From Tritrichomonas musculus (lineage: Eukaryota; Parabasalia; Tritrichomonadida; Tritrichomonadidae): a stretch of DNA of 64,000 nucleotides. Shown one piece after another: positions 30,949 through 42,526 of the stretch (the first letter of the stretch is position 1; every line of letters begins with the position of its first letter). A program made the translations under genes and the position numbers. The stretch spans positions 1,240,001 through 1,304,000 of the forward strand of contig JAPFFF010000005.1 of the NCBI GenBank assembly GCA_039105265.1. Direction: 5' to 3'. The notes under the pieces are model-generated. The model made no database searches, had not been told where the DNA came from, and saw nothing but the letters and a program-made list of their open reading frames with translations.

Positions 30949-31783
30949 TTAAATCGACACAATCAGAATGTTTTCTTGAATTCTTTCATTTTCTTTAAAA
31001 AAATAAATCAATTCAGGATTTTGACTGTGAATTGCGTAAAAAATCAAATCTGATGGAATTTCAACACCATTACAAAACAAATATTTAATAATTTGAAAAG
31101 ATCCAAAAAAAGCAGAATATTCAATTAATGATGGCTTTTTCAATATTAATTACGGATTCGTCTCAAAAATTGAATTGTCAACCGTTAAATCAAGTTCCAA
31201 TTTATTTCGATTTACATAAGTAATGAAATCTTCAATCATATCTTTTCTTATAAGTTCGCATATGTGGTTTTCATTTTCTCCGATTTCGCGCATTTCTTCA
31301 GAATTTTCAGGAATTTCTTTTTTTATTTGTTGATCGAGTACGTTATTAATAAACTTTTCCAATTCAGGATAGAAATATTGAAGATATTTCCTGTTTTTAT
31401 ACTTGTTGTTGGCGAGGATGATTGTAAGAAATTCATCAATTTTGATAAACTTGTTCTTATTCAGAAAAAGTAGAATCTTTTTGGTGCTTTGAAAAATATT
31501 GAAAAGTTTTGTTGCGAAATTTTTTTTTAATTTTGACTGAAAAATGCATGAGAATTCGTTCAAGCTTGCCAAGGAAATTGTGTGAACGATAATGATTGTT
31601 CGATATGTTCAATATAATATGAAGTACGGATTAAAGAATAATTGGATCTTCTGATATCTTGAGTTTGGTAAACAATTCAACAAGAATTAGGAAATTCTCT
31701 TCTTCATCATCCTCATTTTCAATAAATTCTAAAATACTTTTTTGTATTTTGGTCATTTTTTCTAAGAATGCTTCAACAGACAT
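30949..31783 (-). pseudogene. Broken DUF3447/ankyrin-repeat protein gene
   Basis: Minus-strand sequence from ATG at 31781-31783 (MSVEAFLEKMTKIQKSILEF) keeps the N-terminal domain seen in the large trichomonad DUF3447/ankyrin family. Recognisable blocks are KEIPENSEEMREIGENENHI, CELIRKDMIEDFITYVNRN, NSIFETN and KKPSLIEYSAFFGSFQIIKY. The frame is interrupted: a stop lies after the first 50 codons (near 31631), a frame change occurs in an A-rich stretch near 31530, and a stop lies near 31150. The gene ends after about one ankyrin unit, so the 3' repeats are missing. Family members usually have a dozen or more ankyrin repeats. It is almost surely non-functional. The function of intact members is unknown. 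Confidence 0.7.
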
Positions 31784-34700
31784 TTTTATATTATTTTTTA
31801 TATAACATGTCATAAAAATAATTGAAAGCATTATTAGGTCAGCATTTTCAAATTTGAATAATAATTTGACTTTAATAGAGTAATTATAAAAACCTTATAC
31901 TTCTCTCAATTTAACCTTATACTAATTGATACGATTTTCAAAAAATTAAGAAAATATATTCAATTTTTTTGATAAAAATTGAAATTTTCTATTATTAGTA
32001 TAATATTAAATTGAATAGATTGACGATATTTTCTAATAAAATTTGAATAAAAAAAGAGCGTTTATTATTGTTTTTTATAGAAATCAAATAAGATCTCTCT
32101 CAGATATACAGGATTTTAAAAGGTTGGAAGCACAAATAAGTCAATATAATGGTACAATATGATATAGTTGATGCATTGTTCAGTAATATTGAAGAATCTT
32201 AACATGTTTTGAAATCAAAAATGTTCTTAAAACTAATTTTTCCACAAAACAGAAGAAAAATAAAACACTCTTTGTACCATTTGGATGACTTAATACCTAA
32301 TTGATGGCAAAAATCTTTTTCATAGTCAACATATTTTTGCAATATGCAAAATGTAGAAATATTTTGCAGCAATTTCTTAATAAAAATTAATCTTATCTGA
32401 AAATCATCTTGAATTATTATTATTATCTTTTTTTTAAAATCTAATATTTCCATTTACAAAAAAAAAAAACATTAAAATCATTAAAAAAATTTGGTAATTC
32501 TAAGTTATATATATATATGAATAAATTTTTCCTGATTTAAAACCATTAATCAAAATTTTTAACAAGATATATTTATGATATATATTTACTAATATAAATG
32601 AACTTTTTGAAAACAATTGAGAGCTCTCTCAAGAAGTATAAGGTTTTTTCTGAAGATTTAAAGGTTTTTAGAATTACTCTAAAACTCAAAATTGTAAAGT
32701 TTATATTTAAACTGATGTTTAAATATATGGTTCGAGATTAATGCATATTTTTCAGAGGTCGGTAAACTTTTTGATTAAAAAATAAACGGTTTTATGAACT
32801 ATTCTCGAACCATAATATAAATTGTCCAAAAGAAAGAATTAGTATATTTTAGCATATACTCCTTGATGTTTATTTATATCAATATTATGTGAAATGGTGT
32901 TTTTGTTGTTGTTGCATCGTTAGCTTTTTAAGAGGAGATGCATTTTATAAATATGCAATTATGGCAAACAATATATATGCCATTCGATAGATAATTAATG
33001 CGCTAACTAATATATTCTCTTAAATTTGTTATAACTAGCCTACCTTTCGAAAAAATGAGGTGACAAATTCAATTTTTTAGATACCCTTTTTCGTGATCTG
33101 GCAGTGACTGATTTAAAAGAAATAGAAAATAAGTATTAATATCCTAAGTTGTTTTTAGATCATTGATCGGAAACTAATAAATCAATGTTGATCATATGAA
33201 AACGAAAAAACATCAATTTTTTCACAAAACTTCAAACGCAAAAAAAAATTTACAGATCACCCGGTATCGAGATTTTTTAAGCATTGATAAGACATAACAT
33301 GTTCATAATAAAAATATTATGAATTTGTGAATTTTTTTTCTAGATAAAAAATTTAAGCCATTTTAATTTTGCCTAATTTTCGTTTTTTTGACACTTTGAT
33401 CCAAAAAAATGATGTGAATCTTTTTTTATGTAAGTATTTAAGTAAAAATAAAAAATAAAATAAATTTGTTAAATAATATATTTTAAATAGCAAAAATATT
33501 TTCTGGCGAAACTAAAAGCCATTTTGTTTAAGCGTTTGAATATTAAATTAAATTGATTTTCCAATTCATTGCAAATAGTAAATCTTACTTTTTTGATAAA
33601 TATGTATGTTTTAAAAATTTTTTTGTTATATAAATTATAATTATATCAATAGATTTTAAAATTTTCCAAGATATTTGTGTTTAATTTGAAAAATACGTTA
33701 AATATAAAATAAACGTACATTTTGATCATATTTTGGATCATATTAAATTTTTTGCAGAAAGAATTGAATCATTAATATATTATATTAATTTTATATCTAT
33801 TATAATTTATAAATTCATGTTTTAATTTAAAAATTTCTCCTGTAATTTTGGAAAATTTACATTTTAAAATATTCTGTATCTCTGAAAAAGTTTTTTAAAA
33901 CTAAAGTTTTCCTCAAAAATTCTCTAAAGATTTATTATAGAAGTTTTTTATATGAATATCTATCATTTTAATAAGTGGTATAATTAAAATAATATTAAAT
34001 TTTTATTCATTCTACATTTATTGATTGAGATATATGAAATGCATAATTATTTGCATGCTTTTTATTTTGAACAGCTAAACTTTTTGCTACACTTAATTTA
34101 TTTTACAATATTTTATTATATGGTTTTCTCTTTTTTATGTAATCTTTAATACAATGTATCAAATAAAAATATGATAGCATTAAGCTTTTGATATTCGAAA
34201 TCTATGTTTACAACATCAAATTATTCAAAAATAATTATTGAATAAATCGAAACGAATCAAAAATATTCTTTTTTGAAGAACTTATTGCCTATTTAATTTT
34301 TTAGATAATTTGAATAATATTAAATTCAAATATTCTGATATATTGAAAATATGAATAGAATATGATCGTTTAATATATAGCTTTATAAATAACTGATTTT
34401 TTTATGATATTCTATATAATATTCTTTTTTAAAAAGCATGTTTATGGATTTAATATTTATTACATGAATAAATATTTATGTAACTCAATACCGGGTGAAA
34501 ATTATAAAAAGATATTTAAGAAAAATATTACCAAAAAAATTGTTTTGGCAATATTTCAAAGAATATTTAAAATTAAACTATTTTGAAATATTATTTCATC
34601 TAGTTATAATAATATTATTATTAATTTTTTAATAATATTCAAGTATCTTCAAACGGTCATGAAATCACATCATATATTGCCAACCTATTTTCTCAAAATT

Positions 34701-35541
34701 GAAGGACTAAATCTTCATAAAAAGTGTATATTTATATTCATAAATAAGTATAAAATGCTGTGGCAAAATATTTATCCAAACCCTTCAGCAAATTCGTTTT
34801 TCATCTCCTCTGCTTTTTATTTACAATTTGTGAGCCCAATTAGGCGTCTTGGCTAATCACTTTGTGTCAAGAAGTATAACCGGTCCATTTATTCTTAAAG
34901 TTGCAATTATTGGTATTGAAAGATTCAATGTTATTGAATGTAGTAAAAATCGCCACCAATTGAGGCTTCAATGTGACCTCCGCCATTTGATCCTTCACTT
35001 TCTTCTTTATTTGGATCAAATATATAATGAGTAATTTCAATTGGTTTTGATCGTTGACCATTTGAATTTGATATAGAAAAGGAACAAACCTTTTTCATAA
35101 AGAATCAATTGGAAATGTGCAGAGAATGATCCGCACTTGAAGTTGAATTGGAAGCTTTTGAGTTTATTTTTGCTTTGAAGTCATTAGAACCATCACTTCC
35201 TGTTCTAAAGATAAAACTCTTGTTGAAACAGCAATTCGTTATTCAAATTGACAATGAAAACTGGATATAAGTGAAGTTTGCTTTTAAGGCCTTTTGGAGC
35301 AGCACATAATGAAGTATTATCATGAAAAATAATGAAAATACGCAAAGTGAAATACGTAATAAACAACCTTCTAACAAAAAGTGAATTCAAAAAGTGCTAC
35401 TTTTTTAAATAGTTTACGTTGAAAGATCTTTATAAAAAAAATATTAATATATACAAACAGTTTAATAAACATATTAACAAACATTAATTGTAATATATAT
35501 TAAGCATGCAGCATTCAAAAATATTGAATAAAAAAAATGAC
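31784..35541. other. Long AT-rich region without a convincing gene
   Basis: About 3.7 kb of low-GC sequence. It holds a 12-bp inverted repeat at 32726-32814 (listed separately) and short minus-strand coding-like stretches between about 34.9 and 35.4 kb, for example one with EITHYIFDPNKEESEGSNGG and IEASIGGDFYYIQ before a stop. These look like decayed host-gene pieces that I cannot assign. No tRNA, rRNA or clear transposon was found. Confidence 0.4.
32726..32814. repeat. 12-bp inverted repeat enclosing about 65 bp
   Basis: TATGGTTCGAGA at 32726-32737 is mirrored exactly by TCTCGAACCATA at 32803-32814. The enclosed sequence includes a GGTCGGTAAACTTTTTGA segment. It might be a tiny palindromic element or binding-site pair. 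No clear target-site duplication is seen. Confidence 0.45.
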
Positions 35542-38500
35542 TTATTTCTTCAACGAGAAAGTATTTTTGTTTCTTTTCTTCTTTTTGATTTTTATATTTT
35601 TCGATCGGGAAGTTTTGGCGTACTCATTTGAATATTCTTGCAGTGGTGTTGAGTACCTCGTATTCCGAATTGAATTTGGTGTCTGTATCATCATCGCCAT
35701 CTGATTAGTTTTGGGAAACATCGCTCTCAGTGAGAAAAGTATATCGTCCTTATCACTGGAATTCTTAGTAACCTCTTCAGCAACCATTGGCTCCTCGACA
35801 GCCCCAGGTTCGAGAAGATATGTATAATCGATAATTGATTTCGTGCATTTACTAACACTTTTGTCACCATAGTAACGCGCCATTGACAGCGAGTTTGGAG
35901 TAGTTCTTGTAGATCTTGTTGCTTTGAATTTAGTCACCTTCTCTTCTTCATTAAAATCGCTTTTCTCTTCATCACTGTTGTCACTATTGTTGAGCCGTTT
36001 ATTTTGTTCATGTGAAGTGATATGATCAGGTGGCTCGAACTTTTTTCCTCTCTGATTAAGAGCCGTTGGGTAGCAGTCTTCCACGTGGTCTTTGGGAGGC
36101 ATGCACGCGTTTCTCTTGTCCTTTTGGTAGACAGGAACACCAAGCCATTCAAATTTGGCGTTTTTGTCACTTTTCTGCTGATTTAGACGCTTCTGTTTTA
36201 TAAGCTCGCTTTCTTTGTCCGACCGTTTACGCACTGAAAATCTACGAGAGCCTCTTGTGTCCCTCCCTTCTTCGTAGATCTCGGATGAAGTGAACTGGAA
36301 AGTAGTGCTGATGACGTTCCTCCGCGGTGCCCGGCGACGCACTGGATCCTCGTGTACTGGCTGATGCTGTTGTGATGGCGGTTTGGGCGGTTGTGGTGAA
36401 TTTGACCTGTAGTCGCGCTTGAACACTTCGTGGTCATCGTAGGACTGGCGGGGAGGCGTCGGCCTGTTCGTTGGCTCTTGCATGATCTGATTTGGAAGAG
36501 AAAAAGTGACAGAATGAAGTTCATTCTTAGCTTCGCCTAGGGCTACGTCTTCACTGTGCTCTTCTTCATCATCTGCTGAATTGTCATCTATGATGACTTT
36601 TTCATTAGACTGGCTTTCTGTGGTTTCATCTGCATCATCACCTTCACTATTGGCCTTCTCTGAAATTTCATCGTCTTCTAAATTCTCGCCATTTTCACTA
36701 TTTCTATTGGTTTCAGTATTCTCCCATTTTGCATTATTATTGACCAAACTTTCGTTGTCTTCGATTTTTCTATTGACTTCTTGATTTCCATCTTTATCAA
36801 TGGCTTCTTGGTTTTCGCTTTTTATGCTGGCTTCATGATCTTTTTCGATCTCACTTTTCTGCTGGATTTCATATCTCTGTGTGTTTTTGTGGCTCGCTGG
36901 AGGTTTGGCTCGTGGTGGTGATTGGCTGTATCTGGGCAGAGAGCCAGACTTACTCAAGGTCATGTTTTGCGGAGAGCTGTACGCTGGCCTTATCTCGCTG
37001 CGGTTTGGTGTGCCGGCGAAGGTTATGCTCGACTTTGTCTTGCTTAGCTTGTGTGACGGTGGACTGGCGCTTTTCTTTCTTTTCGGTGTCTTTGCATTGG
37101 TTCGGCCCTGTCTATCTTTCTCTCTGAGAGGAGACGGGACTGGAATTCTAGATGGCGAAACAGACCCTTCGCGTACGAGCCTAAATATGAGAGGAAGTAG
37201 CTCGGTGTGTCCTCTGCCATAAATTGAGAGGACCGCATCGCAGTCTAGCACGTAATTTGGCTGTGGAATCGAGTAGTCATTGTTAGCTATTTTTTGTGTG
37301 CGAAACTGAGGAGGTGTCCGGCTTCTCTTTGAGCGTGATTGTGAATCAATATGGTGCAATAAAAAATTGTTTATCGGTAGACAGTTTTCTGTATTTATGG
37401 GTATTGAATCGTTATTTGGTCGGATGGGCTGAGATTTTGTTTGAGTGTTCCAGAGGACTGGAGGAGGAGTTGATGACCTATAGCGTTGGTTTTTGGGATG
37501 GAAGAACTTTTTAATTTTGTGGATTCTGTGTTTGATTGACCTTTGCATGAATATGTAATCGTTAGATTGGCATCCGGCATCTGAGTAACAAATGTTCTCG
37601 ATTTCCGTTATTGATTCGCCTTCTATATCTACTTTTTGTCCTCTTTTATTTATTAATTGGTCATCTTCAGAAACAATTAATCCATTTTGTATTTGTTTTT
37701 GATTTTTTTTGTTAACAAACGTGTTGACCTTGGTTAAAACTTCTCCAAAAGCATCAATATATTCACCATACTCATTCAAATAGACATTAGAGTTCTTAAC
37801 TATTTTTCCAAAATCATCTATAAAAATACAGTCGGTGAATTGGTTATATTCATTAACATTATCATCTTGCAATTGTTGATCTTGATCATTAGTAAGATTT
37901 TGTATAGTTTCAATTGAACCATCATATTGCGAATTATCATTAGTTTGGATACTTAGCTTAGAATTATGTTTTGATATCTTTTTTTTCTTAATTGGACTAA
38001 TACTATCACGTGAATCTGCGCTTTTTAAACTTTTATTACTTAATTTTGATTGATTCTTTTTCTTTTGAAAAATTGTTGATGTTGTTATCGTCTTTTCGGT
38101 TAGTTGAATTTGACTACTGTCTTTAGACAATGAACTTCCACTGATTTTCGAGAGTGATTTTGCCTTTTTTAATTTTTTATTTCCTTTTGATTTTTTCTTT
38201 TTCTTTTCTACTTCACTTTCAACTTCATTTTCACTATTTTCATATTTCACTTCCTCTTTATTTTTTTCAATATTTTCAGTTGTACAATCAGCGAAATTCA
38301 TCTTTGATATATCGAATTCAACTTTAGATTTCTTATTTGGAGATTTTGTAAGTTTTTGTGTTTTTGAATTTAATATTTCAAGTAAATTTGATTCATTTTC
38401 TTTTTTGATTTCATTTTCATTTTCATTCAATTCTTTATCTTTTGAATTATTTTTTTTCTTTTTGGGTTTTCTTTTTCCAGATTTTTTACTTTTTTTATCG

Positions 38501-40947
38501 ATTTCAAGTTGATTTTTAATAAATTCTGCACCAGAAATATATTTTGCTGGTTTAGTTGAATTTTTAGAAACTGTTTTTTCCTTCTCAATTCTGACTTCCT
38601 CTTCTTCTTCCTCTTCATTCAATTCTTTATTTTGAGCGATTTTTTTATCTTCTTCATTTTTCTCAATGAAAAGGCGAGCGTTCTTAATCGCATTCTCTTT
38701 TGATTGATTCTCCTGGTTAATTGCGAGGTCCAGTAATTGAAGCATCTGATCAACTGTCCTCTGACGTGCCTCTGGTGTTTGTGCAGCTGCTCCGAGAGTT
38801 GTTTCCTTATTAAATTTATCAATCAATTCATCTTGATCTCTCTTCAGCTTGTCGAAAGCGTCTCTCAAAGCCTTTTTCTTTACACTGTTGATGATTGACT
38901 TTTCAAAGCGCTTAACGGTCTCCACTTCCTTTTTAGCTTCCTCTGTCTTCCTCTTTACATTTTGTTCGGCTATCAAGCGAGGATCAAGAATGTCATCAAG
39001 AAGATCATAACTATCAAGGCCAATTAACTCAGGATCCCAATTCTCATCGCCGAACAAAAGATTACCTTGTAATATCATCAGCGAATCCCTTGATCCTATC
39101 AACAAGTGCCGTTTCACGCCATGAAAAGCAACCGAATAGATAGGAAATGGCACCTTTAACTGAATTATTTTACTATGGAAATAATTCCAGATAACGCATG
39201 TCATATCGAGCGACGAAGACACATAATAATTGGGCGAGAAGTCAACAGATGTAACAACATCGCTATGTGGCTTCGTCATTACTTCTGGTTCCACGAATTG
39301 AAGTGACCACTTAATAATCTTATATCTAATTATATCTCCATTTTGGTAACCTAAGTAAAGAATATCACCGAACAAATAAGCAACGTTTGGTGGCTCTTTT
39401 TTTAATTTAAATTTGACTAGCTCTGTTTGTAAATCAAAAATTTTTATTGATTTATTCATAAAAAAAATAAGGCAATTTAACGTATAACTGTAGAACATGA
39501 ATCTGGCCGCTTTTCTAGCAAATGAGATTTCTTTGACTCTCTCAAAAGTGTCGGTCTCAACAAAAGATAGCATTCCATGCAGGTGTGAAATGGCATAGCG
39601 CCAAACGCCTTTATATAAAATAACGGCCATTAAATGCGCTTTCAAATCTTTTGTCCAAATTTCAACAGCAGGCGACGTATTTGCGTCAAATTTGCACATA
39701 GTGCCATCTTCATACAAAAGATAGAGAAAATCGGTAAACGGATTATCTGAATCAATTTCAATTATGTGACTCAAATATTTCCGATAAAGAGTGTCTTGCG
39801 TGTAGTAAAGATAGATGCCTCTATCGTAGAAGTAAGAGGAAGGATAGATTGGCTTGGATGGAGTAGCTGAAGTCAGAAGGCAACTTTTCTTTGGATTAAA
39901 TAATTTCACAAATGAATTGTCTGTTAAAACTAATATACGGGCCGCTTTATTCAATTTTGAATGCCTCTGAATTGAACGAGCTCGAATTATTCCTAACGAA
40001 AATACTGTCCATGACGCATTTATCCGCAAAGTGGTGAGATTGTTGCCATAGCACATGAAAACATAAGGTTTGTAATGAAGTTGAAACGATGAAAATCGGG
40101 TCAATCGAGTAAAGGGAGGAGATGTAAAGCATTCAAAAATATTTCCTGTTTTTATGTTGAGTAAATAAAGCGAATAGGACGTATTTAGGCAAATAACATT
40201 CTCAGAATCAATAAACCTGAGGCCAATTATTATAATGCTTGTAACTGTAATTCGTTTGTCAATCGTTCCATCTTTCTTCCATAAACAAAGACCATCAACG
40301 GGATCAAATGATAATATTTTTCCTGTTTGGGGACAAAATGAATAAGATGTATTGTTATCAGCTGGTAATTTGGAAACAAATGATAATAAATCTCCATCAA
40401 GATTAAAAGCGCAAATCCCTTCTGATGTGGGAAGAAATAAACGCTCGTTTTCTTCATCAAATGGTGGTGGATTTAAAAGTGATGCATCATAATCTTCAGC
40501 AAATTCTGATCGAAGTGTAATCGTTACTTCAAAATTAGATGAAAAAAAATGTGATCCTTTTTGTTGCCATGATATTTTAAAAACTTTGATTCCTGAGCCA
40601 ATTGTAATGATAGATTTGGATTTTGGTGAATATATCATATGATAAACGCATGTATGTCCGGTTTTGTAATTTGTTAATATTGGATGTGAAAGATCGCTTG
40701 ATCGCATAATCCAAATTTCAGAGCCAGAAACTGTATGAGCAGCTACAAAACCAACTCCAGAAATGAAACATGCGCAAGAAAATGGAAATTTGACGCATTC
40801 TTTAATTTCTTCGCCTTCAAATCGTCGAATTTCTCGAGTTGTCGTACTTATCATCTCGTGGGCATTGATCGGAAAAACGCATCCAATTGATCTTGTACCA
40901 AATTGAAGAGTCGACTCTTCATAAATGCCAAGCTTGATCTTTTTCAT
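35542..40947 (-). CDS. Large WD-repeat protein with disordered, charged C-terminal half
   Basis: 1801 residues. Residues 1-650 form WD40-like blades, the clearest being the VVTSVDFSPNYYVSSSLD and TCVIWNY block near 565-590; others are degenerate. Then comes a charged coiled-coil stretch (about 650-830), a Lys/Glu/Ser-rich low-complexity tract (830-1050), a small block YLNEYGEYIDAFGEVL near 1060, an Arg/Pro/Ser/Glu-rich disordered tract (1170-1640) and a final conserved-looking patch with LARYYGD-like and LLEPGAVEEP motifs near 1690-1720. The layout recalls the cilia-linked WDR87/WDR97 group, but no specific orthology can be claimed. The part at about 36.0-37.4 kb is visibly richer in G+C than the rest of the gene. 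ATG at 40945-40947. Confidence 0.7.
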   Translation of the reverse strand: MKKIKLGIYEESTLQFGTRSIGCVFPINAHEMISTTTREIRRFEGEEIKECVKFPFSCACFISGVGFVAAHTVSGSEIWIMRSSDLSHPILTNYKTGHTCVYHMIYSPKSKSIITIGSGIKVFKISWQQKGSHFFSSNFEVTITLRSEFAEDYDASLLNPPPFDEENERLFLPTSEGICAFNLDGDLLSFVSKLPADNNTSYSFCPQTGKILSFDPVDGLCLWKKDGTIDKRITVTSIIIIGLRFIDSENVICLNTSYSLYLLNIKTGNIFECFTSPPFTRLTRFSSFQLHYKPYVFMCYGNNLTTLRINASWTVFSLGIIRARSIQRHSKLNKAARILVLTDNSFVKLFNPKKSCLLTSATPSKPIYPSSYFYDRGIYLYYTQDTLYRKYLSHIIEIDSDNPFTDFLYLLYEDGTMCKFDANTSPAVEIWTKDLKAHLMAVILYKGVWRYAISHLHGMLSFVETDTFERVKEISFARKAARFMFYSYTLNCLIFFMNKSIKIFDLQTELVKFKLKKEPPNVAYLFGDILYLGYQNGDIIRYKIIKWSLQFVEPEVMTKPHSDVVTSVDFSPNYYVSSSLDMTCVIWNYFHSKIIQLKVPFPIYSVAFHGVKRHLLIGSRDSLMILQGNLLFGDENWDPELIGLDSYDLLDDILDPRLIAEQNVKRKTEEAKKEVETVKRFEKSIINSVKKKALRDAFDKLKRDQDELIDKFNKETTLGAAAQTPEARQRTVDQMLQLLDLAINQENQSKENAIKNARLFIEKNEEDKKIAQNKELNEEEEEEEVRIEKEKTVSKNSTKPAKYISGAEFIKNQLEIDKKSKKSGKRKPKKKKNNSKDKELNENENEIKKENESNLLEILNSKTQKLTKSPNKKSKVEFDISKMNFADCTTENIEKNKEEVKYENSENEVESEVEKKKKKSKGNKKLKKAKSLSKISGSSLSKDSSQIQLTEKTITTSTIFQKKKNQSKLSNKSLKSADSRDSISPIKKKKISKHNSKLSIQTNDNSQYDGSIETIQNLTNDQDQQLQDDNVNEYNQFTDCIFIDDFGKIVKNSNVYLNEYGEYIDAFGEVLTKVNTFVNKKNQKQIQNGLIVSEDDQLINKRGQKVDIEGESITEIENICYSDAGCQSNDYIFMQRSIKHRIHKIKKFFHPKNQRYRSSTPPPVLWNTQTKSQPIRPNNDSIPINTENCLPINNFLLHHIDSQSRSKRSRTPPQFRTQKIANNDYSIPQPNYVLDCDAVLSIYGRGHTELLPLIFRLVREGSVSPSRIPVPSPLREKDRQGRTNAKTPKRKKSASPPSHKLSKTKSSITFAGTPNRSEIRPAYSSPQNMTLSKSGSLPRYSQSPPRAKPPASHKNTQRYEIQQKSEIEKDHEASIKSENQEAIDKDGNQEVNRKIEDNESLVNNNAKWENTETNRNSENGENLEDDEISEKANSEGDDADETTESQSNEKVIIDDNSADDEEEHSEDVALGEAKNELHSVTFSLPNQIMQEPTNRPTPPRQSYDDHEVFKRDYRSNSPQPPKPPSQQHQPVHEDPVRRRAPRRNVISTTFQFTSSEIYEEGRDTRGSRRFSVRKRSDKESELIKQKRLNQQKSDKNAKFEWLGVPVYQKDKRNACMPPKDHVEDCYPTALNQRGKKFEPPDHITSHEQNKRLNNSDNSDEEKSDFNEEEKVTKFKATRSTRTTPNSLSMARYYGDKSVSKCTKSIIDYTYLLEPGAVEEPMVAEEVTKNSSDKDDILFSLRAMFPKTNQMAMMIQTPNSIRNTRYSTPLQEYSNEYAKTSRSKNIKIKKKKRNKNTFSLKK

Positions 40948-42475
40948 ATGCTTAGCTTTATATTTTCAAAATAAAATTAAAAAGTAAACTAAAAATTAGT
41001 AAAATTGAAGCTTAGATTTTGGAGAAAATATTTCTAAAGTTTACAAAAAAAGTTCAGAAGATTATAACGTATCATTTGAAAAAAATTGAATTTAAGAAAA
41101 TATTTTGGGATTAACTTGTTAATTGTTTTAAGAATATAAAAAAGAAGATAATCAGATGAAAATACTTTTACTTGAAAAAAGATGTAAGGGAATGCAATAG
41201 CTGCAAAAAAATCATCAAGAAGATAAAATAATGATTGAAGATTAGATTTTAAGTACGTTAAAAAATAAACTATTCAAATGATATTATTTCAAAAAGTGAT
41301 TCAATTGTTTAACTTGTTATATCTCGAAAATTCGCTATCAAATATCAACAAATATTTTGATATAGGTAACGATCGTATAATTTGATAAATGAAACCGATA
41401 TAAATATCAGTAAAAAGCTTGATCAATAAAAAAAAATTATGAAATTCAATTTTGTGTTGAATTTGGTAGCTTTTTGAATCAATGTAAAAAAAATATTAAA
41501 ATATTAGATTAATTTATGGCAAAAAGTTTTTGGTTCAAAATGTTGACTGGCATAAGTAAACAACGATGGGTACTCTACTATGTACAAAATTTTAAATTGC
41601 CATTACTAAAATAAATCAACTTGTTATTCATTTAATGCTGTTGAATCAGTTTGAATTTATGTCTTTTCAATTTATTTCATGATGATTTTAATTTTCAATA
41701 TATAAGGTGTGGCCAATTTGATGGCTTGGAATGTTAGTAAATTTGACGGTAGACCTAAATGAGTATATGAAGGTACAGAACAACTATTTCTATTCCTTTT
41801 AAAAGACATAAAAATTGTCGAATTTGCAAAAAATGATAATAAATGAAATATTGGTGGAAATAATTCTTTTGCTTCATCAATATTTAAATCTAATATAGTA
41901 AAGCAATATAAATTCATATCCCTATGTATCAATATCGAAAGAAGCTTATGTCATTACTGATTGAGAATCAGAAACAACTTTTCTTATGCTTCTTAAATGG
42001 GTCTTTTTGGTTAGTAGATATCCAATTTCCACAGCGTTTACATGAATTTCTTCTATATTATCGAAACCAACAGTAAGCCGTTTCCAATTTTATGAGTTAT
42101 CCGTCGCTTCTAAGGGAGGATCTCCAGGTTCTCGCCCATATTGATGGGCTCTCTCAAGGCGTTATTTTGGCGTAGCTCGACCATAATTTGATGTGGCAAA
42201 AGTTGAGGCCACACATCCTATTTTATACTACTAATATTTTATCATAAAATTTTTTTAACAATCCATCGATGAAATTTATTATATTTGGAGATCTTTTCAA
42301 AAAACCATTGTTCATTTTTGATTGAAGAACAAAGAAGAAATCTAATTAAGAGATTTGCAATGCGTTCAAGAAAGTACATATAATTATTTTTTCTTGTTTT
42401 AGATATACTATTTTAGATTCAATTGACTAAAATGTACCACAATTTAAACGGTTTTCACAGAAATATAAGTTTCTT

Positions 42476-42526
<51 letters not shown>

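Noticed and set aside
32199-32453. 84-codon minus-strand frame
   Set aside because: Lys/Ile/Phe-rich composition as expected from AT-rich DNA. It ends near an A-run and no family pattern was seen.
36581-37514. Several 60-110-codon plus-strand frames opposite the WD-repeat gene
   Set aside because: They overlap the large minus-strand gene in its G+C-rich part and have no start context or domain pattern.
42477-42525. Poly-A tail of a retroposed gene (minus strand)
   Set aside because: No processed gene copy or target duplication lies next to the T-run, so slippage is the simpler explanation.
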